Shown: one piece after another, positions 1 through 6,575 of the stretch
Position numbering within the stretch: position 1 is the stretch's first letter
Layout of the letters: the number at the start of each line of letters is the position of its first letter
Assembly (NCBI GenBank): GCA_017455785.1
Contig: JAFSYZ010000075.1
Span: 1-11,461, forward strand
Length of the DNA stretch: 11,461 nucleotides
From: Candidatus Methanomethylophilaceae archaeon
GTDB lineage: Archaea; Thermoplasmatota; Thermoplasmata; Methanomassiliicoccales; Methanomethylophilaceae
Reading direction: 5' to 3'
Notes under the pieces: model-generated
Database searches by the model: none
What the model was told of the DNA's origin: nothing
What the model saw: the letters and a program-made list of their open reading frames with translations, nothing else
Translations under genes and position numbers: made by a program

Positions 1-1002
1 ATCGCCTGTGGTGTCTGCAGGAAACTGCTTCCCGGAAACGTTACATATCAGCAGTGGGCAAACGACCCCAAGCTCTTTGGAGAGGCATTCGTCGCAGGTC
101 AGAAGTACTTCGACTTCGACTTCGCAATCGGACTCATGGACCTGTCAGTTATGGCAGGAGACCTCGGAGCACACGTCAGGATGGATGAGGAGAACACCCC
201 CTTCGTCGATCAGCACATCATCCACGATGTAGAGGACTACGAGAAACTCCAGGCACCTGACATCAAGAAGGGAAGGTCAAACGTCCTTCTTGAAGGAACA
301 AAGTACTTCGCAGACAAGCTGAAGGGAGAAGTCATCACAGCAGGATTCCTCGAGGGACCTCTGCTCGCACTCTCACAGTCCGCTGGAGCAGAGAGGATGT
401 TCATGGACATGTTCTCATCACCCTCTGCGATCCACAAGGCTATGGAGACCACCACAGCTTACGATGAAGAGATGATCAGGGCATTCGGAAAGACCGGTGT
501 AAACGGTCTGTGCTGGGATTACCTCTGGGCAAACTACTCCTGTCTCGGTGACGCTGAGTACAAGGAGTTCGAGATGACCTATGCTGACAAGCTCAACAAG
601 ATCGTTCTCGACGAGGGAATGGCAATGTGTATCCACAACTGCGCCGACCTTCCCCACCTGGATACTCAGATTTCGCACTACCACCCTGCGATCTACTCCA
701 TGGCTTACTACCCCTTGATCCCCGGATCACCCAAGCCATCCGAAGTCATCGAGAAAGGTTACGCAGACGAGTGTCTGGTCGCCGGAGTCGTCGACCCCCA
801 GCTCTTCATCAGAGGAACCGAGGAGAAGATCACAAAGGTAACAGCAGACCTGTGCCAGGAAGTCAAGACCGCTCTGTGCAAGAGGGGCCTGAAGTCCAAG
901 TACTGTATCTCATCCGGATGTGAGGTACCTCCAGACATCGGAACCAAGATGGAGAACATCAAGGCCGTCGTCGAGGCAACCAAGCAGTACGGAGCATTCT
1001 GA
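1..1002 (+). CDS. Uroporphyrinogen decarboxylase-family methyltransferase (MtaA/MtbA/CmuA-like), 5' truncated
   Basis: The frame is open from base 1, so the start lies outside the window; 333 residues are visible. MtaA/MtbA proteins are about 340 residues, so roughly 25-50 are probably missing. The family transfers methyl groups between a corrinoid protein and coenzyme M or another thiol, using zinc held by H-x-C...C. That triad is visible: His (634-636) and Cys (640-642) in CIHNC, and Cys (919-921) in SSGCEVPP near the C-terminus, followed by the usual closing helix (MENIKAVVEATKQYG). The segment AGFLEGPLLALSQSAGAE matches the region where MtaA has GPFT..ASxLAG. Codon use is strongly biased (GGA, CTC, ATC, GTC), suggesting high expression. 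The methyl donor and acceptor cannot be read from sequence, and no corrinoid protein is in view, though one could lie upstream. The family is well supported; substrate is unknown. Confidence 0.85.
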   Translation: MACGVCRKLLPGNVTYQQWANDPKLFGEAFVAGQKYFDFDFAIGLMDLSVMAGDLGAHVRMDEENTPFVDQHIIHDVEDYEKLQAPDIKKGRSNVLLEGTKYFADKLKGEVITAGFLEGPLLALSQSAGAERMFMDMFSSPSAIHKAMETTTAYDEEMIRAFGKTGVNGLCWDYLWANYSCLGDAEYKEFEMTYADKLNKIVLDEGMAMCIHNCADLPHLDTQISHYHPAIYSMAYYPLIPGSPKPSEVIEKGYADECLVAGVVDPQLFIRGTEEKITKVTADLCQEVKTALCKRGLKSKYCISSGCEVPPDIGTKMENIKAVVEATKQYGAF

Positions 1003-1076
1003 GTACCGTAAGGATCCATTACCATCAAACCTTTTACCCTTAAACCCCTTACCTAGTTTCATAAGGAGTCTGTAAC

Positions 1077-1391
1077 ATGCCAGATGCGTTCGCGAGGATG
1101 ATGAAGGATTCGGGTTTCGCCTACGAAACGACGGCCTCGATCAGAAAGTTCAAATGTCCGTATTGTCAGTTTGAATTCTCCCTGGTGTACGCAAGAACGT
1201 TTGCATGCCAGGGATGTTCAGAAGCTGTAATGGGATGTCCCAAAGTCAGATGTGCCAAATGCGATACGGAATTCTACATGAATGAGACACCTTATATCAA
1301 CACTAAGGAACAACAGAAGTTCATGGCCGACCATATTGCCAATATTGTGGACGACTACCGTAAAAGCTACGGATTCAGCAACACGAAGTGA
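1077..1391 (+). CDS. Small seven-cysteine zinc-ribbon protein
   Basis: A 104-residue soluble protein. Cysteines lie at 27, 30, 44, 47, 54, 59 and 62 as CPYC, CQGC, a lone Cys and CAKC, so two interleaved zinc-ribbon or rubredoxin-like knuckles are likely. A charged C-terminal helix follows (about 76-98). The start is set by a good Shine-Dalgarno AAGGAG at 1063-1068, eight bases before the ATG. It begins 74 bp after the methyltransferase, with no clear terminator between, and its stop lies 5 bp before the next ATG, so it is probably cotranscribed with the downstream ATPase-fold gene. The presence of a zinc-binding protein between a zinc methyltransferase and a metal-type GTPase suggests a part in metal handling or protein assembly; this is inference. 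It could equally be a nucleic-acid-binding ribbon protein. I recognise no named family. Confidence 0.8.
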   Translation: MPDAFARMMKDSGFAYETTASIRKFKCPYCQFEFSLVYARTFACQGCSEAVMGCPKVRCAKCDTEFYMNETPYINTKEQQKFMADHIANIVDDYRKSYGFSNTK

Positions 1392-1396
1392 TAGGT

Positions 1397-3448
1397 ATGG
1401 CCAACTATGGACTGGGGTTCGATACCGGCGGAACCTATACCGACGCGGTGATCATCGACCTCGATGATAACAGCGTCAAATGTAGCGCTAAGTCATTGAC
1501 CACCCGTAACGACCTTTCTTTAGGTATCGCGGGGGCCATCTCGACATTCGACAAGGGACTTATGAAGGATGTCAGGATGGTCTCACTCTCATCCACTCTT
1601 GCAACGAACTCCATCGTAGAAGGTAAAGGATGCAGAGTAGCCCTGATAGCTGCTGGAAGGGAGTTCGACCATTCTATTCCCGTTGATGAGTATATCTGCA
1701 TCAGTGGTGGTCATGACCTGTCCGGTAAAGAGAAGGATCATCTCGATGAAGAATCTGCCAGAGACTTCATGCGCTCCGTCAAAGGCAAGGTAGACGGACT
1801 GGCGATAACATGTTACCTGAGCGTCAGGAACCCATCCCACGAGAACCGCTTGGCGGAGATCGCAAAGGAGGAATTAGACATACCCATAGTTTGCGGACAT
1901 CAACTGTCCTCAAGTCTCGGATTCAACGAACGTACGGTGACATGCGTCATGAACGCACGTCTGATCCCTATCATCAAGGAACTGATGACTTCTGTGAAGA
2001 AGGTCATGAGCGATGTCGGTATCAATGCCCCACTAATGATAGTTAAAGGCGACGGATCGATCATGGGTGAGGCCGTCGCTTTGGAAAGACCCATAGAAAC
2101 CATCCTGTCAGGACCTGCGGCATCCCTCATCGGTGCCAAGACATTGACCGGCGCAAAGGACGCCATTGTTATGGACATGGGCGGGACCACCACCGATATA
2201 GGTATCCTGAGGAACGGTACACCCAGACTGGAGAAGGAGGGTGCCGTCATCGGAGGAAGGAGGACCAGGGTCCTTGCGGCTGAGATTGCAACATCAGGAA
2301 TCGGTGGGGACTCGAGGATAATCGTCAATGGCGGTGAGCTGTCCTTGGCAACACTGCGTGTGGTGCCTCTGTGCATAGCCGCGGACAAATATCCGTGCCT
2401 CGAAGAGAAACTGAAGAAGGTCGCTGACATGCCGGCACGTTTCGTACCGGGATGCCTGGATGAAAAGAAGATTATGCAGGAGATAGAGTTCTTTATCAAA
2501 TTGAAGGACATCGAAGGCATCTTCCTCACAGAGGACGATAACAGATTCCTGTCCGCAATCGAGAAAGAACCGAAATCACTTACGGAGGCGGGTGACGAAC
2601 TGGGAATCCACCCATACTCATTCAATATCAATAAGATGGAAGAGGTGGGAATGATCCAACGTATCGGACTCACCCCCACCGATATACTTCATGGCGAAGG
2701 TTCATATGTTGAATTCAACAGGAATGCCTCGCTTTACGGTATAAGACACCAGGCCGGGAAGATGAAACTCTCCGACGAGGAATTCATCAAACAGGCCAAA
2801 CAGGCGGTCATCGATAAGATCGCCAAGGAACTTTTGAAGAAACTGCTGTTCGAGGAGACAGGACAGATGTATACCGACAAGATCGGTAACAACCTCATGG
2901 ATAAGGCCGTCACAGGCAAGATGGGCCTGGACTTCGGATGCAGGATCAAGCTCAACAAACCGATCATAGGTATCGGTGCACCGGTATCGGCATACTTCCC
3001 GCAGGTCGCGAAACAATTCGATACAGAACTCCTGTTGTCCGAATACTCACACGTAGGTAACGCTGTAGGTGCGATCACAGGGAACATCGTGGAATCGATC
3101 GAGATCACCTTCAAACCTAAGAAAGGTGAGGGCGGTGCCGATGATCCAAGGTGTACGGTTTTCGCATCATTCGGAACCATGGATTTCGATTCCTACAAGG
3201 AAGCATTGAAATTCGCCGAGGAGAAGGCTACCGAGATCGTGTCAGAGGCGGCCAAGAAGGCCGGTGCCGATAGATTCGAGATCAAAAAAGACCTTGATGA
3301 GAAGAGATTCGGATTCGACGATACCTACGGAGGCAGTGTCCTTATAGAGGCGAAACTCACTATCACTGCTGTAGGTAAACCGAAGGAGTTCTCCAGACAG
3401 GAGAAATCGTCATACTACACGGATCTTGACAAGAAATGGGATGTCTGA
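1397..3448 (+). CDS. Hydantoinase/oxoprolinase (HyuA-type) ATPase-fold protein
   Basis: A 683-residue protein from ATG 1397; a GTG at 1388 overlapping the previous stop is an alternative. The ASKHA fold is clear: phosphate-1 motif GFDTGGTYTDA (residues 7-17), phosphate-2 motif VMDMGGTTTDIGIL (258-271) and a following Gly-rich turn SGIGGDS. GLTPTD (424-429) and the segment IGIGAPVSAYFPQVA are typical of HyuA/oxoprolinase proteins. Residues about 384-430 look like a winged helix-turn-helix inserted before GLTPTD. Known relatives cleave hydantoins or 5-oxoproline with ATP, usually with a HyuB partner; none is present here. Neighbours (methyltransferase, zinc ribbon, G3E GTPase) argue for another role, such as ATP-driven activation of a corrinoid or metal protein, as the ASKHA-fold RamA does. 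RamA's C-terminal iron-sulfur cysteines are not seen. The gene's last 8 bases overlap the alternative ATG of the GTPase gene. Confidence 0.85.
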   Translation: MANYGLGFDTGGTYTDAVIIDLDDNSVKCSAKSLTTRNDLSLGIAGAISTFDKGLMKDVRMVSLSSTLATNSIVEGKGCRVALIAAGREFDHSIPVDEYICISGGHDLSGKEKDHLDEESARDFMRSVKGKVDGLAITCYLSVRNPSHENRLAEIAKEELDIPIVCGHQLSSSLGFNERTVTCVMNARLIPIIKELMTSVKKVMSDVGINAPLMIVKGDGSIMGEAVALERPIETILSGPAASLIGAKTLTGAKDAIVMDMGGTTTDIGILRNGTPRLEKEGAVIGGRRTRVLAAEIATSGIGGDSRIIVNGGELSLATLRVVPLCIAADKYPCLEEKLKKVADMPARFVPGCLDEKKIMQEIEFFIKLKDIEGIFLTEDDNRFLSAIEKEPKSLTEAGDELGIHPYSFNINKMEEVGMIQRIGLTPTDILHGEGSYVEFNRNASLYGIRHQAGKMKLSDEEFIKQAKQAVIDKIAKELLKKLLFEETGQMYTDKIGNNLMDKAVTGKMGLDFGCRIKLNKPIIGIGAPVSAYFPQVAKQFDTELLLSEYSHVGNAVGAITGNIVESIEITFKPKKGEGGADDPRCTVFASFGTMDFDSYKEALKFAEEKATEIVSEAAKKAGADRFEIKKDLDEKRFGFDDTYGGSVLIEAKLTITAVGKPKEFSRQEKSSYYTDLDKKWDV

Positions 3449-3479
3449 TCCGCTCACAAGCAAAAAAGAAGGTGTAATT

Positions 3480-4154
3480 GTGAAGATCTCACAGATTGCA
3501 GGATTCCTTGGAAGCGGGAAGACGACGGCTCTGATGAAGATAGTCGATGAGCTCGTTGCCAGGGGAATTAAGGTCGCCATCGTCGTCAATGACGTAGGTG
3601 ACATAAGTGTCGACGCCAAATTCATCGAGGCGCACGGATTGAAAGCGAAGGAGATTTCGGGCGGATGTATCTGCTGTGAGATCGCTGGTACATTCGCAGC
3701 GACGATCGCGAAACTGCACGACTCATTCCATCCAGATATCGTGATCGTAGAGCCGTCCGGAGTGGCGATACCTTGGGGACTCAAGAGGGCCGCTGAATAT
3801 TCAGAGGTCAAATCCGAAGAGAAACTGGTCATCACACATGCACCGGTCATAACACTAGTCGATGCATCAAGGATCAACATGCTGATGAGGGCCGTGAAGA
3901 GACTGGTCGAGACACAGATCAGGGAAGCCGATGTATGTTTCGTCAACAAGATCGATATGGCCTCACCGGAGGAGATCAAGATCGCCGAGGACTTCATTAA
4001 ATCCATCAACCCACATGCAGAGATATCCCACATGTCGGCAGAGACAGGTGAGGGAATAAGTCATGCATGTGATCTGATCCAGAACGGCACATCGGCAAGA
4101 TATGACGAATCTGTCGACATCGAACGTGAACGCCTTCAGAAGGAGTACGATTGA
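3480..4154 (+). CDS. G3E-family GTPase (CobW/HypB/UreG-like) with CxCC motif
   Basis: Counting from GTG 3480, a 224-residue P-loop GTPase. It has Walker A GFLGSGKTT (8-16), the COG0523-type metal motif GGCICC (Cys 63, 65, 66), a Walker B-like IVIVEPSG, and the guanine-specificity motif NKID (156-159). G3E proteins use GTP to deliver Ni, Zn or Co, or to load cobalamin enzymes. GTG 3480 is preferred because AAGGTG lies just upstream and relatives begin shortly before the P-loop; ATG 3441, overlapping the upstream stop as ATGTCTGA, would add 13 residues. The protein lacks the long C-terminal CobW domain, so it resembles HypB/UreG in size while carrying a CobW-type CxCC. It lies in a tight operon: the next ATG is one base after its stop. 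A metallochaperone serving the methyltransferase or the HyuA-like protein is plausible but unproved. Confidence 0.87.
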   Translation: MKISQIAGFLGSGKTTALMKIVDELVARGIKVAIVVNDVGDISVDAKFIEAHGLKAKEISGGCICCEIAGTFAATIAKLHDSFHPDIVIVEPSGVAIPWGLKRAAEYSEVKSEEKLVITHAPVITLVDASRINMLMRAVKRLVETQIREADVCFVNKIDMASPEEIKIAEDFIKSINPHAEISHMSAETGEGISHACDLIQNGTSARYDESVDIERERLQKEYD

Positions 4155-4155
4155 A

Positions 4156-4731
4156 ATGGCAACACCCGATCCCAACAGTGAGGAGTACAGGTACGACTAC
4201 GATCATGTAGAGATCGACCACGACAGCGATGAGAAGGAGATCAAGGGACACGATTTCAACCCCGTAGAGGAAGGAAGTGCGTTACACCTCGAGATCCACA
4301 GAGCCGTGGATGAATTGGGCAAATATGCTTTGGAGATGGATCTCAAACCCAAAAAGCCCATTTCGAAGGACGATTTGAAAGGATTCATAGAGGAATTGAT
4401 GAGATCGTCTACTATAGAGTGCATGAACAACGGAGCGGACCTTGTCGGACATGTGAAATCTTTCCTCATCGTAGAAGGAAAAGGAAACATCATGAGCAGT
4501 ATCGTCGATGTCAACAAGCCGATAAAGATCAAAGATGCCCTCAACGTCGATGAAATCACAGAAGCTGTGTTCGTTCTCCATGTCATCGTCCATGGAATAT
4601 GGGATGACAAGATCAGGGACCTCACCCTCAAAGTGATGCCAGGGATCTGCAAGAAATGGAACATCGATTATGAGATTCTTGCGGACTACTACGACCTGGA
4701 GAAGAGTATCGCACACCACAATCTAGGATGA
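4156..4731 (+). CDS. Unrecognised protein with acidic, His-containing N-terminus
   Basis: A 191-residue soluble protein I do not recognise. Its start at ATG 4156 follows the GTPase stop by one base and has AAGGAG about 11 bases upstream inside the GTPase gene, so translation is probably coupled. Residues 5-36 are rich in Asp, Glu and Tyr and hold His 17, 22 and 32, a plausible metal-binding tail. The rest (about 40-190) looks like an alpha/beta domain with GHVKSFLIVEGKG near 98-110 and a helical C-terminus ending in HH. There is no signal peptide or membrane segment. Its position after a metal-type GTPase recalls the way UreE or HypA metal carriers accompany UreG or HypB; this analogy is from context only, and no UreE or HypA motif is visible. 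It ends the operon, just before a strong terminator-like palindrome. Confidence 0.75.
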   Translation: MATPDPNSEEYRYDYDHVEIDHDSDEKEIKGHDFNPVEEGSALHLEIHRAVDELGKYALEMDLKPKKPISKDDLKGFIEELMRSSTIECMNNGADLVGHVKSFLIVEGKGNIMSSIVDVNKPIKIKDALNVDEITEAVFVLHVIVHGIWDDKIRDLTLKVMPGICKKWNIDYEILADYYDLEKSIAHHNLG

Positions 4732-4763
4732 AGGGGATCCCCCTTCTCCATCTTTTAAAAGAT
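4731..4763. terminator. Bidirectional terminator of two palindromes
   Basis: Two perfect palindromes fill the gap between convergent genes. AAGGGG-ATC-CCCCTT (4731-4745) is a 6-bp stem with a 3-base loop, and ATCTTTTAAAAGAT (4750-4763) is a 14-bp self-complementary sequence. The latter supplies a T-run to transcripts on either strand. It lies exactly at the 3' ends of the orphan gene on + and the CxCxC gene on -. Confidence 0.6.
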
Positions 4764-5059
4764 CAATCTTTGAAATCCTTTATCTGGGTCATGACCTTGA
4801 CGGTATCTTCCCATGTCTTACAGTCGACCGTGCTCTTCTCAAATATCGGCATGTCGACCACACTGTAATCCTCCGGCGAATCGAACTGTATCGTCAATAC
4901 ACGATACCCTTCATCATTGTACCCTTTGAGTTTCGGATTATTCACTACTGATGCACCGTAATCATTCGGAAAATGGAAGATCTTATGGAAACGATCCCCT
5001 TCCATGCATCCACATTTACAATCGGCATTAAGATCAACTACGTATTCTTCATATTCCAT
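4763..5059 (-). CDS. Small CxCxC protein downstream of an HMA-domain gene
   Basis: A 98-residue soluble protein. The ATG at 5059 is preferred over a TTG at 5068 because it sits one base after the stop of the upstream HMA gene, the usual arrangement of coupled genes. Near the N-terminus it has CKCGC (Cys 14, 16, 18) followed by EGDRFHKIFHF, a likely soft-metal or iron-sulfur ligand cluster. The remainder is probably a small beta-rich domain, with one more Cys in VDCKTWED. There is no signal peptide. I recognise no family. The pairing with a metal-chaperone domain suggests a shared metal role, such as copper, zinc or nickel handling, but the metal cannot be read. It ends in the convergent terminator palindrome. 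Confidence 0.72.
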   Translation of the reverse strand: MEYEEYVVDLNADCKCGCMEGDRFHKIFHFPNDYGASVVNNPKLKGYNDEGYRVLTIQFDSPEDYSVVDMPIFEKSTVDCKTWEDTVKVMTQIKDFKD

Positions 5060-5060
5060 A

Positions 5061-5276
5061 CTATCCAACCACGAAAAAACGCACGCCGGGCTCTATGCAG
5101 TCCGCTATCTCTTCCATTTCCTCCATCACGGACACATCATCTACCTCGGCTACCAGTTTAGATGATTCAAAATCTATGGTCAAGGCCCTGACGCCCTTCA
5201 CTGTGCCTAGCGCGTGCTCAAGCTTCGCTGCACAATCGGGGCAATCGAGACCTTCTATCCTCCTCTCGACCATCAT
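5061..5276 (-). CDS. Free-standing heavy-metal-associated (HMA) domain protein, CopZ-like
   Basis: A 71-residue protein made of one HMA domain. The metal loop is GLDCPDCA, with Cys 12 and Cys 15 forming CxxC, followed by the usual helix (AAKLEHALG), strand (GVRALTIDF) and second half ending VRFFVVG. Such domains carry Cu(I), Zn(II) or related ions to P-type ATPases or sensors. Either of two adjacent ATGs (5276 or 5273) could start it; a longer open frame reaching 5762 overlaps the DUF1638 gene and is not credible. A T-rich TATA-like element (about 5311-5317, minus strand) lies upstream. It is followed by the CxCxC gene with one base between. Domain call is secure; the metal is unknown, and no transporter ATPase is in the window. 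Confidence 0.85.
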   Translation of the reverse strand: MMVERRIEGLDCPDCAAKLEHALGTVKGVRALTIDFESSKLVAEVDDVSVMEEMEEIADCIEPGVRFFVVG

Positions 5277-5309
5277 TCGAATCACTAGAAAAAATAATCT
5301 ACATCCACG

Positions 5310-5318
5310 AATAAAACT
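5310..5318 (-). promoter_or_regulatory. TATA-like element of the HMA/CxCxC pair
   Basis: Read on the minus strand this is AGTTTTATTC. It is about 35-40 bp before the HMA ATG, which would leave a 5' leader of about 10 bases. It is divergent from the DUF1638 promoter; between the two sits the 8-bp palindrome CACATGTG (5326-5333). Confidence 0.4.
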
Positions 5319-5342
5319 ATTGTGACACATGTGCCAGATATT

Positions 5343-5358
5343 CGAAATTATTATAATA
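5343..5358 (+). promoter_or_regulatory. BRE/TATA promoter of the DUF1638 gene
   Basis: CGAAA (5343-5347) followed by TTATTATA (5348-5355) matches an archaeal BRE plus TATA box. The ATG at 5383 is about 30 bp downstream and there is no Shine-Dalgarno, so the message is probably leaderless or nearly so. Confidence 0.6.
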
Positions 5359-5382
5359 CCCATACCCGCATATTGTATCATT

Positions 5383-5997
5383 ATGACGAGATTAGGCATA
5401 GTTGCATGTGATATCCTCAAGCCCGAGATCGAGTTCCTGACGAAGGACGATCCCGACTTCGTGCACAGGGAATATCTCGAATTCGCACTGCACGAGTACA
5501 GCGATGTCCTCAGACAGAAGGTCACCGAAACAGTTGATGCTTTGGAAGGAAAAGTCGATGCTGTATTGCTTGGATATGCAAGATGCCAATCCTTGGACGG
5601 GATCACCGAGGTGCTGAAGGTACCAACGGTGATGCTTCCCGGAGCCGATTGTATCGATGCTCTGTTGACCACGCCTGAATACAACAAGGAGAAGGAGATC
5701 TGTGCAGGGACATGGTTCATGTCCCCTGGATGGGCGGAGGCCGGAACGAACGGATTGATCAAGGAGATGCACCTGGATAGCGTTGAAGGTGTGGATCCGC
5801 AGTTCTTCCTCGATATGCTGTTCGATTCCTATCAAAGATGTCTGTTCATAGATTCCGGGGTAGGGAACACCGAATACTACAAAGACAAATCCCAGGAGAT
5901 GGCGGACCAATTGAAGCTCAGGCTCGACTGTAGGGCGTGTAACCTTGGGGCAATAGAGGAAGCGATCCGCAAAGTGAAGGAGAAGGCCTCCCATTAG
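5383..5997 (+). CDS. DUF1638 family protein
   Basis: A 204-residue soluble protein. Family-like blocks are visible in order: IVACDILKPEI (6-16), VDAVLLGYARC (58-68), PGADCIDALL (86-95), GTWFMSPGWAE (109-119) and a C-terminal LDCRACNLG (181-189). Seven cysteines (9, 68, 90, 107, 153, 183, 186) make a metal or cofactor site possible. DUF1638 has no assigned reaction that I know; from memory, members often lie near corrinoid methyltransferase genes of methanogens and acetogens, which agrees with the methyltransferase block 4 kb upstream. ATG 5383 is chosen because the family match begins there and the TATA box lies at the right distance; an upstream start at 5329 would place the TATA inside the gene. 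Its last 80 bases overlap the convergent minus-strand gene. Confidence 0.82.
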   Translation: MTRLGIVACDILKPEIEFLTKDDPDFVHREYLEFALHEYSDVLRQKVTETVDALEGKVDAVLLGYARCQSLDGITEVLKVPTVMLPGADCIDALLTTPEYNKEKEICAGTWFMSPGWAEAGTNGLIKEMHLDSVEGVDPQFFLDMLFDSYQRCLFIDSGVGNTEYYKDKSQEMADQLKLRLDCRACNLGAIEEAIRKVKEKASH

Positions 5998-6538
5998 AGA
6001 TATCGAATCCCACTACCGTTGAATAGATCTCATTGGTAGAGGGGATGCCAACCTTCGATTTCAACAGCATATCCGATGACATTGTGGGCGATGCTCCGAT
6101 CACACCTTTGCATCCGGGAACCTCCTTCGATATCTCCGGGATATCGAAGGAAGTGGTGACGAACTCTTCGGTACCATGTCCGACCCTGTCAGTGAACACC
6201 ACGAAGTCATCCGACAACCAGATGACATTGTCCATCCTCTTGAACGCGGGCATCTCATGCGGGTTTACAGAGGTCCCTAAAATGGTTCCATCTGTGGTTC
6301 TGAGCTTGACAAGGGCCCTTTTGTAAAAGAAGTAATCATGCGTATGAAGCACACAGATCTTGAATCTCTTCCCTTTCACATCATCGAAACCGATGTTCTT
6401 GTAATCGTGACCGGTACCTGTACGGATGCATCTTTCGATGCTATCGATCTCTTTGACAAGGTCATCGTCCATGGGAAATACACTCTTAACACCGGGGATG
6501 CTCCTGAGGTATTCCATAACATCGTCGACGACGCCCAT
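5918..6538 (-). CDS. Unrecognised protein with operator-like promoter
   Basis: A 206-residue soluble protein from ATG 6538 (an ATG at 6553 would add five residues). I do not recognise it. It starts with a helical stretch (DDVMEYLRSIPGVKSVFP), then a probable alpha/beta domain with KRFKICVLHTHDYFFYKRA, VIWLSDDFVVFTDRVGHG and GVIGASPTM. The regular strand-and-helix pattern and sensible composition favour a real gene over an antisense shadow, and plus-strand frames here are short and lack codon character. ATG 6538 is preferred because the TATA box centred near 6565 puts transcription start at about 6539, giving a leaderless message. The 3' end runs 80 bp into the DUF1638 gene; the last 25 or so residues (Pro, Ser, Leu and Gly rich) look less protein-like, so an ancestral stop may have been lost. 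Confidence 0.65.
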   Translation of the reverse strand: MGVVDDVMEYLRSIPGVKSVFPMDDDLVKEIDSIERCIRTGTGHDYKNIGFDDVKGKRFKICVLHTHDYFFYKRALVKLRTTDGTILGTSVNPHEMPAFKRMDNVIWLSDDFVVFTDRVGHGTEEFVTTSFDIPEISKEVPGCKGVIGASPTMSSDMLLKSKVGIPSTNEIYSTVVGFDISNGRPSPSLCGSLPLLPQGYTPYSRA

Positions 6539-6554
6539 GATTGTACAATGCATT

Positions 6555-6575
6555 AGTTGGATATATAATCCAACT
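6555..6575 (-). promoter_or_regulatory. Perfect inverted repeat over a TATA box
   Basis: AGTTGGAT-ATATA-ATCCAACT is a perfect 8-bp inverted repeat with a 5-bp centre. The minus-strand TATA box (GATTATATAT) lies inside it, about 26 bp before the chosen ATG at 6538. A dimeric regulator bound here would block TBP, so this looks like an operator for self- or cross-repression of the minus-strand gene. Confidence 0.6.

Noticed and set aside
1900..2679. Minus-strand open frame of 259 residues antisense to the HyuA-type gene.
   Set aside because: It is Ser/Pro/Ile-rich without domain motifs and lies wholly opposite a well-supported gene; it is a codon-bias shadow.
3410..4033. Minus-strand open frame of 207 residues opposite the GTPase gene.
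   Set aside because: It is an antisense shadow with no motif, while the plus strand shows complete GTPase motifs.
5061..5063. The HMA gene also ends in TAG, a possible pyrrolysine codon.
   Set aside because: Read-through would meet TGA after three codons, and the HMA domain is complete before the TAG.
5061..5762. Long minus-strand open frame of 233 residues including the HMA domain.
   Set aside because: The part beyond 5276 is antisense to the DUF1638 gene and its promoter and has no protein-like pattern; only the last 71 residues are real.
6033..6556. Two plus-strand open frames opposite the minus-strand gene.
   Set aside because: Both lack ribosome sites or promoters and recognisable motifs; the minus frame spans both and has a well-placed promoter.
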